Counted from the first letter of the stretch, positions 53,467 to 62,873 are shown. The stretch is DNA of 64,000 bases from Labilithrix sp. (GCA_019637155.1 JAHBWE010000003.1:310001-374000), one strand, 5' to 3'. Notes: generated by a model not told the origin, from the letters alone. Numbers and translations are program-made.

Positions 53467-53700
53467 TCAGAACGGGTCTTTGCGGGATGCCTCCTCGATG
53501 CGATCGAGGAACGGCTGACGGAGCTCTGCGAGGGTCAGCTTCGGCTGGATCTTGCTCACGTCGACCGAGGCGACCGGCTTCTGCACGCGGCCGACGATCG
53601 TGACCTCGTTCAGCGTGATCACGCCCTTCTGCTGCGCCGATGCGTCGCCGGCGAAGAGCGCGAGAGCACCGAGGGTGAGAGCGAACAGAGCCTTCTTCAT
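53467..53700 (-). CDS. Small secreted protein of the glt-like operon
   Basis: 77 residues. Signal peptide KKALFALTLGALALFAGDAS with cleavage near ASA-Q. The mature part (GVITLNEVTIVGRVQKPVAS, then VDVSKIQPKLTLAELRQPFL) has the V-x-I-x-G-R-x-x-x-P pattern that I associate with short partners of AgmX/PglI-type systems (weak knowledge). GAGAGG precedes the ATG by 6 bases. 19 bases after the TPR lipoprotein gene. Function unknown; a periplasmic linker is plausible. Confidence 0.65.
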   Translation of the reverse strand: MKKALFALTLGALALFAGDASAQQKGVITLNEVTIVGRVQKPVASVDVSKIQPKLTLAELRQPFLDRIEEASRKDPF

Positions 53701-53719
53701 GCGGACCTCTCTCGACAGA

Positions 53720-55030
53720 CTACTTCTTCGCCGGCGGCGCGCCAGGCGCGGGCTTCGCCGGCGCGGCGGCGGGGGCCGGGGTTTGTTTGAGCTCGTTCTG
53801 CTTCGCCTGCGCGCGCTGGATCAGGTCGTCGATGTCGTCCTGCACGCCCGGCGGCGGCTTCGGGCCGCGCATCGTGCGGTAGCTCTGGAGCTCCTTCAGC
53901 GCGGTCGACACCTGCGTGTCCGCCGTGTAGCCCGGGATCGTCGGCGCGGTGAGGAACATGAGGCCGAGGTCGTAGTGCGCCGCGGCGAGGGAGGAGTCCT
54001 TCGCGAGCGCGAGCTCGAACTCCTTCTTCGCGTCGGCGTAGCGGCCGAGGAGGCGGTACGCGTCGCCGAGGTTCAGGTGCGCGAGCGCGTTGTTCGGGGC
54101 GAAGCGCGTCGCGCTCTCGAGCACCGGCGCGGCCTCGGCCGCGTTGCCGGCCTCGAGGCGCATCGAGCCGAGGTTCACGAGCGCCTCGACGAGGTCGGGG
54201 CGGCGCTTCACCGCCGCCTCGAAGTCCTGGAGCGCGACCGCGCGCGAGCCGCTCTCGCGGAGCATGAGGCCGCGGAGCAGGTGCGCCTCCGCGTTGTCCT
54301 TGTCGCGCGGCGGGCTCGCGTCGCCGAAGCCGACCAGCACCGCCTTGAGCGCGTAGTCCGCGAGCGACATGCGGCGCGCGCGGTAGTGATCGCGCGCGAT
54401 CGTCACCATCGCGTCCTTGAAGTCGGGATCGATGCGGAGCGCGTCCTGCGCGAGCTGCTGCGCGCTCGCGTGATCGCCCTGGATGCTCTTGAGCTCGCCG
54501 TGGCACGCCGTGAGGCGCGCCGAGTTCTGGCGCTTGTTGCGCTGGCCCTGCATGAACGTGTCGGCCTCGCCGCGGTGGCCGGTGCCCGCGAGCAAGAGGG
54601 CGTACGCGCAGATCGAGAGCTCGTGGTCCGGGTTCGCCGTGTACGCGCTGCGGTACGACTGCTGCGCGCCCGCGACGTCGCCCTGGCGCTCGAGCACGAC
54701 GCCGAGCGAATACGGCGGCGCCGGCGACTTGCCGTCGAGCGACTGCGCCTCCTGGAACTTCTTCTTCGCCGTCGCCAGATCGCCCTGGAGCCACGCGTTC
54801 CAGCCCTCGGTGTAGCGGCTGAGCGCGGCGCCGGTGAGCCCCGACGTCCCCGCCCCTTCGACCGCGCCGAGGTCGGTCGTCGAGCCGGACGAGCCGGAGC
54901 TCGACCCCGGCGGGGCCGCCGCGCCGCCGCGGAGCGCCGAGTCGGGGGTCTTGCCCTTCTTCTCGTCGCCGCCGCCGCACGCCGCGACGAACAGCGCCAG
55001 GAGCGAGAGGGAGATGAGTGTACTACGCAT
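53720..55030 (-). CDS. TPR lipoprotein, GltE/AglT-like
   Basis: 436 residues. Signal peptide with lipobox FVAAC near residue 18 (MRSTLISLSLLALFVAAC). The mature protein is TPR repeats almost throughout (YTEGWNAWLQGDLATAKKKF, LVEALVNLGSMRLEAGNAAE, ALAHLNLGDAYRLLGRYADA), with a Pro/Ala-rich tail. It should be anchored to the outer membrane and bind partners. The context of two larger TPR proteins and an AgmX/PglI-domain protein matches GltE/AglT of the gliding machinery. ATG 55030 is preferred over the preceding TTG; AAGGAG lies upstream. Confidence 0.78.
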   Translation of the reverse strand: MRSTLISLSLLALFVAACGGGDEKKGKTPDSALRGGAAAPPGSSSGSSGSTTDLGAVEGAGTSGLTGAALSRYTEGWNAWLQGDLATAKKKFQEAQSLDGKSPAPPYSLGVVLERQGDVAGAQQSYRSAYTANPDHELSICAYALLLAGTGHRGEADTFMQGQRNKRQNSARLTACHGELKSIQGDHASAQQLAQDALRIDPDFKDAMVTIARDHYRARRMSLADYALKAVLVGFGDASPPRDKDNAEAHLLRGLMLRESGSRAVALQDFEAAVKRRPDLVEALVNLGSMRLEAGNAAEAAPVLESATRFAPNNALAHLNLGDAYRLLGRYADAKKEFELALAKDSSLAAAHYDLGLMFLTAPTIPGYTADTQVSTALKELQSYRTMRGPKPPPGVQDDIDDLIQRAQAKQNELKQTPAPAAAPAKPAPGAPPAKK

Positions 55031-55042
55031 CAATCTTGCTCC

Positions 55043-58000
55043 TTACGGCGCGGGCGGCAACGAGGTCTGCGCGCCCTGCGCGGCGGGGAGCGCGGTGAGG
55101 CCCGGGCGCGTCTGGACGTACATGTTCGTGGTGTACGTGAGCTTCGAGGCGCCCTTCGTCGTCGGGTCCGGGGTGTTGCCGACGTACTGGGCCATCTTCG
55201 CGTCGCCGATGATGTCCGTGTAATACGCGAGGCGGCCGACGGCTTTGGTCACCGCGGCGTTCTTGACGTTGAACCTCCGCGCGTAGGCCACCGCCGTCGC
55301 GTAGCGGCGGATCATGATCTCGTCCGCGCCGTCGAGCTCCTGCTGCTTCTTCTGCTTCCAGAAGTCCTTCACCGCGTCCTCGAGCTCGTCCGCCTTCGTC
55401 ATGAGGTCGTCGCGACCGCTGTTGCGCATCGTGTCGAGCATCTTCTCCTGCTGCAGCGTCATCAGGCGGATCTTCCCGGCCGGGACCGGGTTCGGACCGG
55501 TGTACGTGATCGTGTTGTAGAGGCCGCTCCGGAGCGTGTCGAAGATCGCGCCCTGGCGCGCGAACGCGGCCGGGACCCAGTCGAGCGACTCGTACTTGCG
55601 GATGATCTCCTGCTCGAGCTTGAGATCGTACTTCTGCGCCTCCTCGGCGTTGATCTGGTACTTGCCCTTCTTCGCCTTGCCGTCGCCGAGGACGTCCGCG
55701 ACGGCGCCGCCGTAGACGTGCTTGCTCGGCACGTCGAACTTCTGCGTGATCTCGTCGTCGAGGAGCGTGAACGCGGCCTCCGCGGCGTAGTCGACGTAGG
55801 GCGGCTTCTGCGCCTCCGCCGCGCCGTTCTTCGCCTTGTAGTTGTCCCAGGCGAGGACGGTCTGCTGGAGCCACGTCTTGAGGTCGGCCTCGTTGCCGAC
55901 CTTCTTCATCTTCGCGACCTCGTAGGCCGCCTCGACGACGAAGCGCCCCGCGCCCGCGTTGCCGCGGTTCGCCTGGACGTACGCGATGAGCGCCTGCTGG
56001 CCCGACTGCCGCGTGCTGCGGTTCGTCCCGGTGTCCGCGCCCTTCGCGTCCCACTGCTTGTAGTCGAACGACGCGACGAGGTAGTCCGCGTTCGCCTTGT
56101 CCTCCGCGCTCGGGTGGAGGCGGAGCATCGTCTGGTACTCGTTCTGCATCCGGCCGCGATCGCCGATGTTGGCGTAGAGGATCATCGCGTTCCGCGCGGC
56201 CTCGCGGCGCTTCTCCTCGTCGAAGCGATCGGTCGCGGCGACCTTCTCGTAGGTCTCCGCCGCCTTCGGATAGTTGAAGAAGGAGTAGTACGTCGTGCCG
56301 AGCGCGTCGTACGCGTCGGCGAGGTACTTCAGCCGCTCGCGGTAGAGGTTCTGATCCGCCTTGATGTCCTTCTTCGGATCGCCTTTCTGGAGCGCGTTGA
56401 GCTGGGCGTTCGAGCCGTACTCGCTGATGAACTTGTTGTAGAGCGCGATCGCCTTGTTGTAGTCGCCGATCTGCTTGTAGGCGTACGCCGCGTTCATCGC
56501 GCCCTCCGGCGCGTCACGGCGCGTGGGGGCGTCGTTGAGGGCGATCTCGTAGAGCTCGCCGGCCTCCTTCCAGATCGGGCGCTTCGACTTCGCGTCCGGG
56601 TTCTTGCACGTCTGGCCGACCTTCGCCTCGCAGGCCTCCTCGAACTTCTTGCGCGCCTTCTGGTAGTTCGCCTCCTGCCCGATCGGGCCGGTCATGTTCG
56701 AGGCCTCGGCCTTCTGCTCCTCGTTGACCGCGCAGGTGCGCTGCTTCTCGGCCTCGGAGAGGCGCACCGCCTCGTCGGCGTCGCGCGTGACCGTCGCCAT
56801 CGTGAGAAGGCGGTTCCAGGCTCGGTAGCCGTATTCGTTCTGCCCGCAGTTGTCCTTCCACATCTTGTCGAAGCGCTGCTTCGCGACGTCGAACTGGCCG
56901 TAGAGGAAATACGTCTCCGCGATGAAGTACTCGTACTCGAGGCCGCGCTTCAGCGGGTCGAGGCTCGGCGGCACGGCGTGGATGTACTCGTCGCGCGCGT
57001 TGAGGCTCTGCTGCACGACGGGGGGGATCACGTCCTTGACCACGTTGCGCGTCGACGGATCGGGCCCGTCGAACTTCACCTCTTCGCGCCGCTCGATGCC
57101 GACCGTGCCGCCGGTCTCCTTGAAGCGCGCGTAGGCGAGGTCGCGATCGATGTCGCTCACGTCGACGACGAAGAGCGCGGCGTTGTCGAGGAACTTGTCG
57201 TCCTCGTTCGAGTCGCGGACCTCGATCGCGGCGGCGAGGGCGTCGTCGATGTCCTTCTTGCTCGGCTCGTTGAACGCCCGCGGTGCGTTGTTGTGGAGCG
57301 TGACCTGGATGCGGACGTAGTTGCGCCGCGCGTCCGCGTTCCAGTAGCGCGACTCGTAGGCGTCGGGCGCGTTCTCGTCCTGCTTCAGGTACCCCTGCCA
57401 GCCGACCGCGGCGAGCTTGTACTCGTTCGCCGCGCGCGAGAGGAGCTCGATCTGCCGGCCCGGATCGTTCGAGGCTGCCTGCGCCTCCGCGACGGCGGCG
57501 CGCGCGTTGGTCGTGTGCTGCGCCGCGGCCTGGCGGAGACCGCCGCGGACGAGGCGCTCCGCGTTCTGGATCGCGGCCGGGTTGTCCTTGTTCGCGTCGA
57601 CCCACGGCGTGTTGCCGATGTAGTTCGCGAGCTTCGTGCGCGCCTCGAGCGCCTTCTGCGCCGTCGCGTCGTGCTCGGGCGTGCCCGGGCGCTTCGTGAC
57701 GTTCATCTGGTCGTACGTCTCGGCGATCGCGTTCTGCGTCTCCGGCGCGGTGGGGTCCATCGGCCACCGCTGGAGCATCGTGTCGTAGACCTCGATCGCG
57801 TTCGAGAACTGGTTGAGGCTCCGGAACTCGTAGGCGAGCGCGCGGTAGATCTCGATCGTCCACGGCTTGTCCTGCGGGATCAGCGTGGGGTCCTTCACCC
57901 GATCGATCGCGATGTGGAGCTTCTTCTCCGCCTTCTCCGGCGAGGGCTCGGTGTCGAGGATGTCGGGCCGCATGATGTACGGCTCCCAGTCCTGCGGCCC

Positions 58001-59338
58001 GGTGAAGTCGATGTTCGTGAGCGAGCCCGCGATGTACGTGTACGCCTCGGTCCGGAAGTCGGCGCCGCGGTCGCCGGTGATCTTCTCCTGCTCGTCGGTG
58101 TAGAGGAGGAGGTTCACGAACTCCTTCGTCGCGAGCTCGTAGCGCTGCTGCTTGAACAGCGTCCACGCGTACTTGTAGAGCGCGACGCCGTAGAGCGGCG
58201 GCTTCTTGTACTTCATGCCGCGCGCGTACGCGCTCGCGGCGCGGTTGTAGCCCCACACCGCGGCGGGGTCCTCCTTCGTCACGCCGCTCCCGAAGTCGAG
58301 CTGATCGAACTCCCAGTTGCCGATCTGCCACCACACCTCGGCGACGTACTTCGGGTCCTCGCCCGGGCGGAGCGAGGTCTGGGGGATGAACTTGCAGTCC
58401 TCGGGGTAGACCTCGGTGTAGACCGTCTCCGGGTTCGCCTTCGTCGGCGCCTTCGGGTTGTTGTAGCGGCGCCGCCACGCCGTCCAGTGCGCCTCGTCGC
58501 CGTCCTGCGGCAGCGGCTTCACCGTGTCCCGCTCCTTGTCCTTCGGATCGACGGCGACCGGGTACGGGTAGTGGTTGTGGCAAACGAGCGAGCGCCAGAC
58601 CTGCTGCGACTCGGGCATGCGGCCGGCGTCGTTCAGCGCGTGACCGAGGAAGTAGTAGATTCCGGCGATTTCGCGATATTTGGGATATTCGCGAACAACG
58701 CGTTTATAGAGACGGATCGCGTCCTTCAGGCCCTCCTCGAGCGGCGCGACCGCGTCCTCCGAGCGCGAGCGCTCTTCGTAGAGCGCGGCGAGGCGGTACA
58801 TCGCGTCCGGCGTCGCCTCGGGGTGCGCGCGCGGGCCGTCGTACGTCCGGATGAACTCCTCGAGGCGACGGATCGCGACCTCGCGCGCCTTCTTGAGCTC
58901 CGCCTTCTCGATCGCGATCTCCTGGTCGAGCCCGGAGAGGATCTCCTTCTTCTTCGTCTCGTAGTGGAGCTTGATGATGGTCGTGACGGTGTCGCGGTAC
59001 TCGCGCGCGCCCTTCTCGTACGCGTCGACCTCCTGCCGCATCGCCTCGAGCGCCGCGATCTGCGCCGGCGTCGGCGGAGGAGGCGGCGGGTGGAGCTTCC
59101 GCGCCATCGCGGCGGCGGTCATCGCGTTCTGGGCGCTGCTCGGCGCGCCGGCGTCGGAGGAGGCGGCGGCGGTCGGGGTCGCGGCGCCGCCGTCGCCCGC
59201 GGTCGGGGCGGCGGAAGCGCCGGCGTCGGTGGTCGCGGCGGTCGCGCCGGCGTCGGCGCTCTGCGCGGAGGCGGTGGGCGCAAAGGCGATCGTGAAGAGC
59301 GCGATCAGGAGCGCGCCCAGGTGTCGCTTCGTCGGCAT
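55043..59338 (-). CDS. Very large periplasmic TPR protein, GltD/AgmU-like
   Basis: 1431 residues. Signal peptide MPTKRHLGALLIALFTIAFA with cleavage after ASA. A Thr/Ala/Asp-rich linker, a short coiled coil (MRQEVDAYEKGAREYRDTVT, residues about 92-170), then TPR-like helical repeats along the entire length (YRLAALYEERSRSEDAVAPL, GVALYKYAWTLFKQQRYELA, KQIGDYNKAIALYNKFISEY). No enzyme motif. Long TPR proteins of this type form the periplasmic scaffold of the Glt complex; homology to GltD or GltI is inferred from size and context, and naming is uncertain. ATG 59338 lies 2 bases after the upstream stop. Confidence 0.78.
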   Translation of the reverse strand: MPTKRHLGALLIALFTIAFAPTASAQSADAGATAATTDAGASAAPTAGDGGAATPTAAASSDAGAPSSAQNAMTAAAMARKLHPPPPPPTPAQIAALEAMRQEVDAYEKGAREYRDTVTTIIKLHYETKKKEILSGLDQEIAIEKAELKKAREVAIRRLEEFIRTYDGPRAHPEATPDAMYRLAALYEERSRSEDAVAPLEEGLKDAIRLYKRVVREYPKYREIAGIYYFLGHALNDAGRMPESQQVWRSLVCHNHYPYPVAVDPKDKERDTVKPLPQDGDEAHWTAWRRRYNNPKAPTKANPETVYTEVYPEDCKFIPQTSLRPGEDPKYVAEVWWQIGNWEFDQLDFGSGVTKEDPAAVWGYNRAASAYARGMKYKKPPLYGVALYKYAWTLFKQQRYELATKEFVNLLLYTDEQEKITGDRGADFRTEAYTYIAGSLTNIDFTGPQDWEPYIMRPDILDTEPSPEKAEKKLHIAIDRVKDPTLIPQDKPWTIEIYRALAYEFRSLNQFSNAIEVYDTMLQRWPMDPTAPETQNAIAETYDQMNVTKRPGTPEHDATAQKALEARTKLANYIGNTPWVDANKDNPAAIQNAERLVRGGLRQAAAQHTTNARAAVAEAQAASNDPGRQIELLSRAANEYKLAAVGWQGYLKQDENAPDAYESRYWNADARRNYVRIQVTLHNNAPRAFNEPSKKDIDDALAAAIEVRDSNEDDKFLDNAALFVVDVSDIDRDLAYARFKETGGTVGIERREEVKFDGPDPSTRNVVKDVIPPVVQQSLNARDEYIHAVPPSLDPLKRGLEYEYFIAETYFLYGQFDVAKQRFDKMWKDNCGQNEYGYRAWNRLLTMATVTRDADEAVRLSEAEKQRTCAVNEEQKAEASNMTGPIGQEANYQKARKKFEEACEAKVGQTCKNPDAKSKRPIWKEAGELYEIALNDAPTRRDAPEGAMNAAYAYKQIGDYNKAIALYNKFISEYGSNAQLNALQKGDPKKDIKADQNLYRERLKYLADAYDALGTTYYSFFNYPKAAETYEKVAATDRFDEEKRREAARNAMILYANIGDRGRMQNEYQTMLRLHPSAEDKANADYLVASFDYKQWDAKGADTGTNRSTRQSGQQALIAYVQANRGNAGAGRFVVEAAYEVAKMKKVGNEADLKTWLQQTVLAWDNYKAKNGAAEAQKPPYVDYAAEAAFTLLDDEITQKFDVPSKHVYGGAVADVLGDGKAKKGKYQINAEEAQKYDLKLEQEIIRKYESLDWVPAAFARQGAIFDTLRSGLYNTITYTGPNPVPAGKIRLMTLQQEKMLDTMRNSGRDDLMTKADELEDAVKDFWKQKKQQELDGADEIMIRRYATAVAYARRFNVKNAAVTKAVGRLAYYTDIIGDAKMAQYVGNTPDPTTKGASKLTYTTNMYVQTRPGLTALPAAQGAQTSLPPAP

Positions 59339-59340
59339 GG

Positions 59341-61728
59341 CTACTTCGCCGCCTCGGTGTCGCCGGCGTCGTCGAGAACCTCGCGCAGCTCTTCGTCGAG
59401 GAGCTGCTCCTCGCGCGCGCGCTCGGTTTGGAGGTTGTGGACGCGATCGAGCTCCTCTTCGCGCACCTCCCACGCCTGCTCGGTGATGCCGACGTCGGCG
59501 CGGAGGACGATGCCGCGGATCTTGTCGCGGACGAAGAGGAAGTTCCGCTTCGCGACCTCGCCGACGAGCTCGTGCGCCTCGCGGTCGAGCGCGCCGAGCT
59601 GCATGTTGTACCCGTTGATCTTGAGGCGCTCGGTCTCGACCTTGTTCTGCATCTCGGCGAGGCGCGCGCCGACCTGCGCCTCGAGCTCGCCGAACTGTGC
59701 GATGAGGCGGTCCTCGACCGCGCGCGACTGCTCGAGCGCGCCCTGCACCTTGCCGGCGTACTTCGCGGCGTCGCCGCCGCCCTGCCCCTGCGCGGCGAGG
59801 GCGACCTCGCGCTCGATCGCGTCGCGGAAGGTCACCCGCGCCTGCGCGTCGCTCTGGTAGCGCGCGTCGCCGAGGCCGACCTGCGCGCGGCCGACCTCGA
59901 TCTGGTGGCGGAGGTCGGCCGCCTCCTGCTGGCGCTGCTTGAGGAGCCGCTCGTTCTCGTCGAGCTCGTCGTTGAAGCGCTTCACCGAGGAGGGATCGCG
60001 CGCGAGGCCGCGCTGCGCGTCCTCCTTCAGCATGCGGCGGAGGCCGTTGATCGTGGCGTTGAGGTAGTCGATCTCGACCCCGCGGCGCGTGAGCTCCTGC
60101 GAGACGTTGTTCCACTGCCGCATGCCCTGGTAGTCGCGGTCGTTGAAGTCGTTCTGCGCGACCGGGAGCTGCCCCATCTGGGTCATCAGCGCGCGACGCG
60201 TCGCGCGGACCTGGCCGATCTCGCCGCCGAGGCTCTCCGGCTCCTCGGAGTCGAGGCCCCGCGCGATCATGAGGCGCATCTTCGAGATGCGGTTCAACAG
60301 CGAGAGCGCCTTCTCTTCGCCCGCCTTCAGCTCGGGGAACGCGCGCACGCGGTTCGAGGCGCCGAGGATGATCGAGAGCTTGTCGATGAGCTGGTAGCTC
60401 TGGCGAATGAGCTGCTTGCACTGGTTGACGTCGTCGATGACGGCGAACGCCATCGCGCCGTCCTCCGCCTCGCGCGCCCAGCGCACGGCGGTGGGCGGGA
60501 GCTGCTCGTTCTGGTCGAGCACGTCGAGCTGCTGCTGCGAGAGCTTCTCGTAGTAGACGGCGGGGTCGGGCGTGTGCGCGATGAAGTCCTCGAGCTTCGC
60601 GCGCATCGGCTCGTACTCCTCGCGCACGCCGAGGTAGAGCTGGAGCGCCTTCTCGAACGAGCCCGCGCGGAGGAGGAGGTCGGCGCGGAGGAGCGTCGCG
60701 TCGCCGGCCTGCGCCGAGCTCGGGTCCGCGATCGAGAGGACCTCGAGCGCGCGCTCGGCGCGCTGCACGTCGCCGAGGCGGACGTAGACCCACGCGAGCT
60801 CGTAGAGCATCGTCCCGAACTCGGGCGAGGAGCGGCCGACCTTGGAGTAGGCCTCCGCCGCCTGGGTGTAGCTCTCCATCTCGTAGAAGAGGCGGCCGAT
60901 CGCCATCCACGAGAGGTCGATGACGTGACGATGCTCGTCGGTGTCGGGCGCGAGGTCGGTCGCCGCCTTGAAGTACTCGATCGCGGACTTGTAGTTGGTG
61001 GGCGCGACGCGCGCGGTGCCCTCCGTCCCCGCGGCGGGCGGCGGCGCGGGAGGGCCGGCTTGCTTGATCGCGACCATGCCGCGGAAGTACCGCGCCTGGT
61101 GCGTGTACGGCGTCCCGGCCGGGATCTGGTCGAGCGCGCCCGCGGACTGCGAGTAGTCGCCCTTGAAGTAGTAGGCCTTCCCCTTCGCGTACTGGAGACC
61201 GGCGTCGGCCTGCGAGGGCGGCACTTGATTGAGCTTCGAGAAGATCTCGTCGAGGCCCTGGAGGTCGTTGATGCGCAGGCACACGTCGATGAGCCGCGCG
61301 AGGGCGCGACCCATGTACGGCTCGAAGCGCGGCTCGGTCGCCTTGTCGACGATCTGCTTGTAGTCGCGACGCGCGGACAGATACTCCTTCTGCGCGTAGA
61401 AGGTCTCGCCGCGGAGCCAGAGCGCGTCGACGTACGCGAGCGTGTCGGGGAACTCCTCGAGGATCTCGCTGAACACCACCGTCGCGCGCGGGTAGTCCTT
61501 CGAGCGGTAGAGGATCTCGCCGTTCGCGAGCCGCTGCTCCACCGAGTAGCGCTCGGCCCGCGCCTTCTCGATCGCGGCCTGGACCGCGTTCGCCTCGATC
61601 GAGACGGTGCTCACTTCCTTCTGCGCGGCGGCGCCGTCGGCGTCCGCGTTGGCGGCGCGCGCGGAGAGAGGAGCGATCGCGAACGCGACGCCGATGAGCG
61701 CCGCGAGACCGGTACTGCGGCGGCGCAT
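59341..61728 (-). CDS. Secreted TPR and coiled-coil protein of the glt-like operon
   Basis: 795 residues. Signal peptide (GLAALIGVAFAIAPLSARAA). Residues about 35-360 are TPR repeats (LANGEILYRSKDYPRATVVF, LYELAWVYVRLGDVQRAERA); the rest is long coiled-coil segments (INGLRRMLKEDAQRGLARDP, FGELEAQVGARLAEMQNKVE) ending in an acidic tail. A periplasmic structural protein that could bridge the other TPR partners. The upstream stop abuts its ATG, so translation is coupled. No single M. xanthus Glt name can be given safely. Confidence 0.75.
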   Translation of the reverse strand: MRRRSTGLAALIGVAFAIAPLSARAANADADGAAAQKEVSTVSIEANAVQAAIEKARAERYSVEQRLANGEILYRSKDYPRATVVFSEILEEFPDTLAYVDALWLRGETFYAQKEYLSARRDYKQIVDKATEPRFEPYMGRALARLIDVCLRINDLQGLDEIFSKLNQVPPSQADAGLQYAKGKAYYFKGDYSQSAGALDQIPAGTPYTHQARYFRGMVAIKQAGPPAPPPAAGTEGTARVAPTNYKSAIEYFKAATDLAPDTDEHRHVIDLSWMAIGRLFYEMESYTQAAEAYSKVGRSSPEFGTMLYELAWVYVRLGDVQRAERALEVLSIADPSSAQAGDATLLRADLLLRAGSFEKALQLYLGVREEYEPMRAKLEDFIAHTPDPAVYYEKLSQQQLDVLDQNEQLPPTAVRWAREAEDGAMAFAVIDDVNQCKQLIRQSYQLIDKLSIILGASNRVRAFPELKAGEEKALSLLNRISKMRLMIARGLDSEEPESLGGEIGQVRATRRALMTQMGQLPVAQNDFNDRDYQGMRQWNNVSQELTRRGVEIDYLNATINGLRRMLKEDAQRGLARDPSSVKRFNDELDENERLLKQRQQEAADLRHQIEVGRAQVGLGDARYQSDAQARVTFRDAIEREVALAAQGQGGGDAAKYAGKVQGALEQSRAVEDRLIAQFGELEAQVGARLAEMQNKVETERLKINGYNMQLGALDREAHELVGEVAKRNFLFVRDKIRGIVLRADVGITEQAWEVREEELDRVHNLQTERAREEQLLDEELREVLDDAGDTEAAK

Positions 61729-62556
61729 TTACTTTCCTCCGCCGATTTGGACGCTGCCCGACGCGCCACCGGACGGGCTCGTGACGGTCGCCCCCGCGCC
61801 GCCGGGGCCGAGCGAGGCCACGCGCTCCGCCCACTCGATGGTGGGGCGCTGCTCGAGCGGCGTCGTCACGCCGCCCTTCTCGAGCGCGGTCGCGACGAGA
61901 CCGAGCGTCTTGCCTTCGACCGCGGTGAACGAGTGCGCGCTCTTCACTTCGAACTTGTACCCGCGGAGGTACGTGAAGACGCCGTAGCCGTTGCCCTGGA
62001 AGTTCAGGATGACCTGCACGGTGTGGTCGCCCGGCGGCATCGAGCCGTTGAAGATCGGGATCTCCTTCTGGTCCGCGAGCGCGCCCGTGTCGTCCTGGCG
62101 GTTGTACTGGACCGCGCCGTCGACGACGAAGAGCGCGCGCGTCAGGCGGAACGCGCTCGACATCTCGTTCTTGAACACGACCTCGGCGCGGGAGCCCGCG
62201 GCGCCGCCGGAGATGATCGTGTCGGAGAGGAGGGCGAGCCGCGTGTGGCTGCGCCGGATCTGGTCCTTCAGCTCGTCGACGCGCTGCTCGAGGTCCTTGA
62301 GGCGGACGGAGTAGGTCGCGCCGTCCATCGCGGGCTTCTCGGGGATCGGCACCGCCGGCTGCCCCGCCGCGCTCACGCCCGCGTCACCTTTCGCGTCCTT
62401 GGCCGACGCCGGCGCGGCGGTCGCCGCGGTGGGGGTCGCCGCGCCCCCGTCCTTCGCTGCATCGGCGGGCTGCGCCCCCGCCGAAGGACCGAGAACACAC
62501 AGGAAACCGAGGGCCACGGAGAACGAAACCAGAGCCCCGACAGCGCGACGACGCAT
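61729..62556 (-). CDS. Secreted protein with short coiled coil, first gene of the glt-like operon
   Basis: 275 residues from ATG 62556, with AAGGGA 9 bases upstream; a longer frame to 62610 lacks a signal peptide at its start. Signal peptide RRRAVGALVSFSVALGFLCV to AGA-Q. An Ala/Pro/Asp-rich linker like those of pyruvate dehydrogenase E2, a coiled coil (RLKDLEQRVDELKDQIRRSH, about 95-115), then a beta-rich domain (EVVFKNEMSSAFRLTRALFV, HTVQVILNFQGNGYGVFTYL). It contains no lipoyl site, so an E2 label would be wrong. Probably a periplasmic component. Confidence 0.68.
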   Translation of the reverse strand: MRRRAVGALVSFSVALGFLCVLGPSAGAQPADAAKDGGAATPTAATAAPASAKDAKGDAGVSAAGQPAVPIPEKPAMDGATYSVRLKDLEQRVDELKDQIRRSHTRLALLSDTIISGGAAGSRAEVVFKNEMSSAFRLTRALFVVDGAVQYNRQDDTGALADQKEIPIFNGSMPPGDHTVQVILNFQGNGYGVFTYLRGYKFEVKSAHSFTAVEGKTLGLVATALEKGGVTTPLEQRPTIEWAERVASLGPGGAGATVTSPSGGASGSVQIGGGK

Positions 62557-62730
62557 GACGCGATTCCCTTTCAAGAAGCCGGATGAATGGCCCGAGCCCG
62601 TGGACGCCACGAAACCGAACCGTTACCTCGACGAAGCGAGCACGAGTGTAGGCGTCCAGAAGGGTCCATGGCAACGGCCGCCCACCTGACCACTATCTCT
62701 TCCGACACAGTTTGGTCGCCCTTCTCACCA

Positions 62731-62747
62731 GCAATGCGACGCATTGC
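62731..62747. promoter_or_regulatory. Perfect palindrome GCAATGCG-A-CGCATTGC
   Basis: Eight-base arms around a single A, about 175 bases upstream of the glt-like operon and 270 bases upstream of the ECF sigma gene. Typical length and symmetry for a dimeric regulator site. No regulator can be named from the sequence. Confidence 0.45.
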
Positions 62748-62762
62748 ATCATTTGCCAGCCC

Positions 62763-62862
62763 GGGGCCCCAGAAGCGGCCGCGCAAGCGGTCGCGAAGCG
62801 TCCCGAGCGCGCAGCGCGAGGGCCGTGTCTGGGGTGGGGGTGTCGGGGGCGAAGCCCCCGAC
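62763..62862 (-). repeat. Dispersed structured intergenic repeat, copy C
   Basis: 100 bases, collinear with copy B, with a few substitutions (for example GGTCGC-GAA-GCGTCC in the inner hairpin, which weakens one pair). It ends with the same hairpin GTCGGGGGC-GAA-GCCCCCGAC (62842-62862). Here it sits inside a divergent promoter region, 11 bases before an ECF -35 element, so it cannot be a gene-end terminator for either neighbour. Confidence 0.85.
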
Positions 62863-62873
62863 GTTGAGAAAGA

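Noticed and set aside
53552..59860. A plus-strand open frame of 2100 codons over the TPR genes
   Set aside because: Composition is Arg/Leu/Val/Glu-rich with no domain, and it is antisense to well-supported TPR genes with signal peptides and ribosome sites.
61729..62556. Dihydrolipoamide acetyltransferase (E2) assignment for the first glt-like gene
   Set aside because: Only the Ala/Pro linker resembles E2. There is a signal peptide, no lipoyl Lys motif and no catalytic domain.
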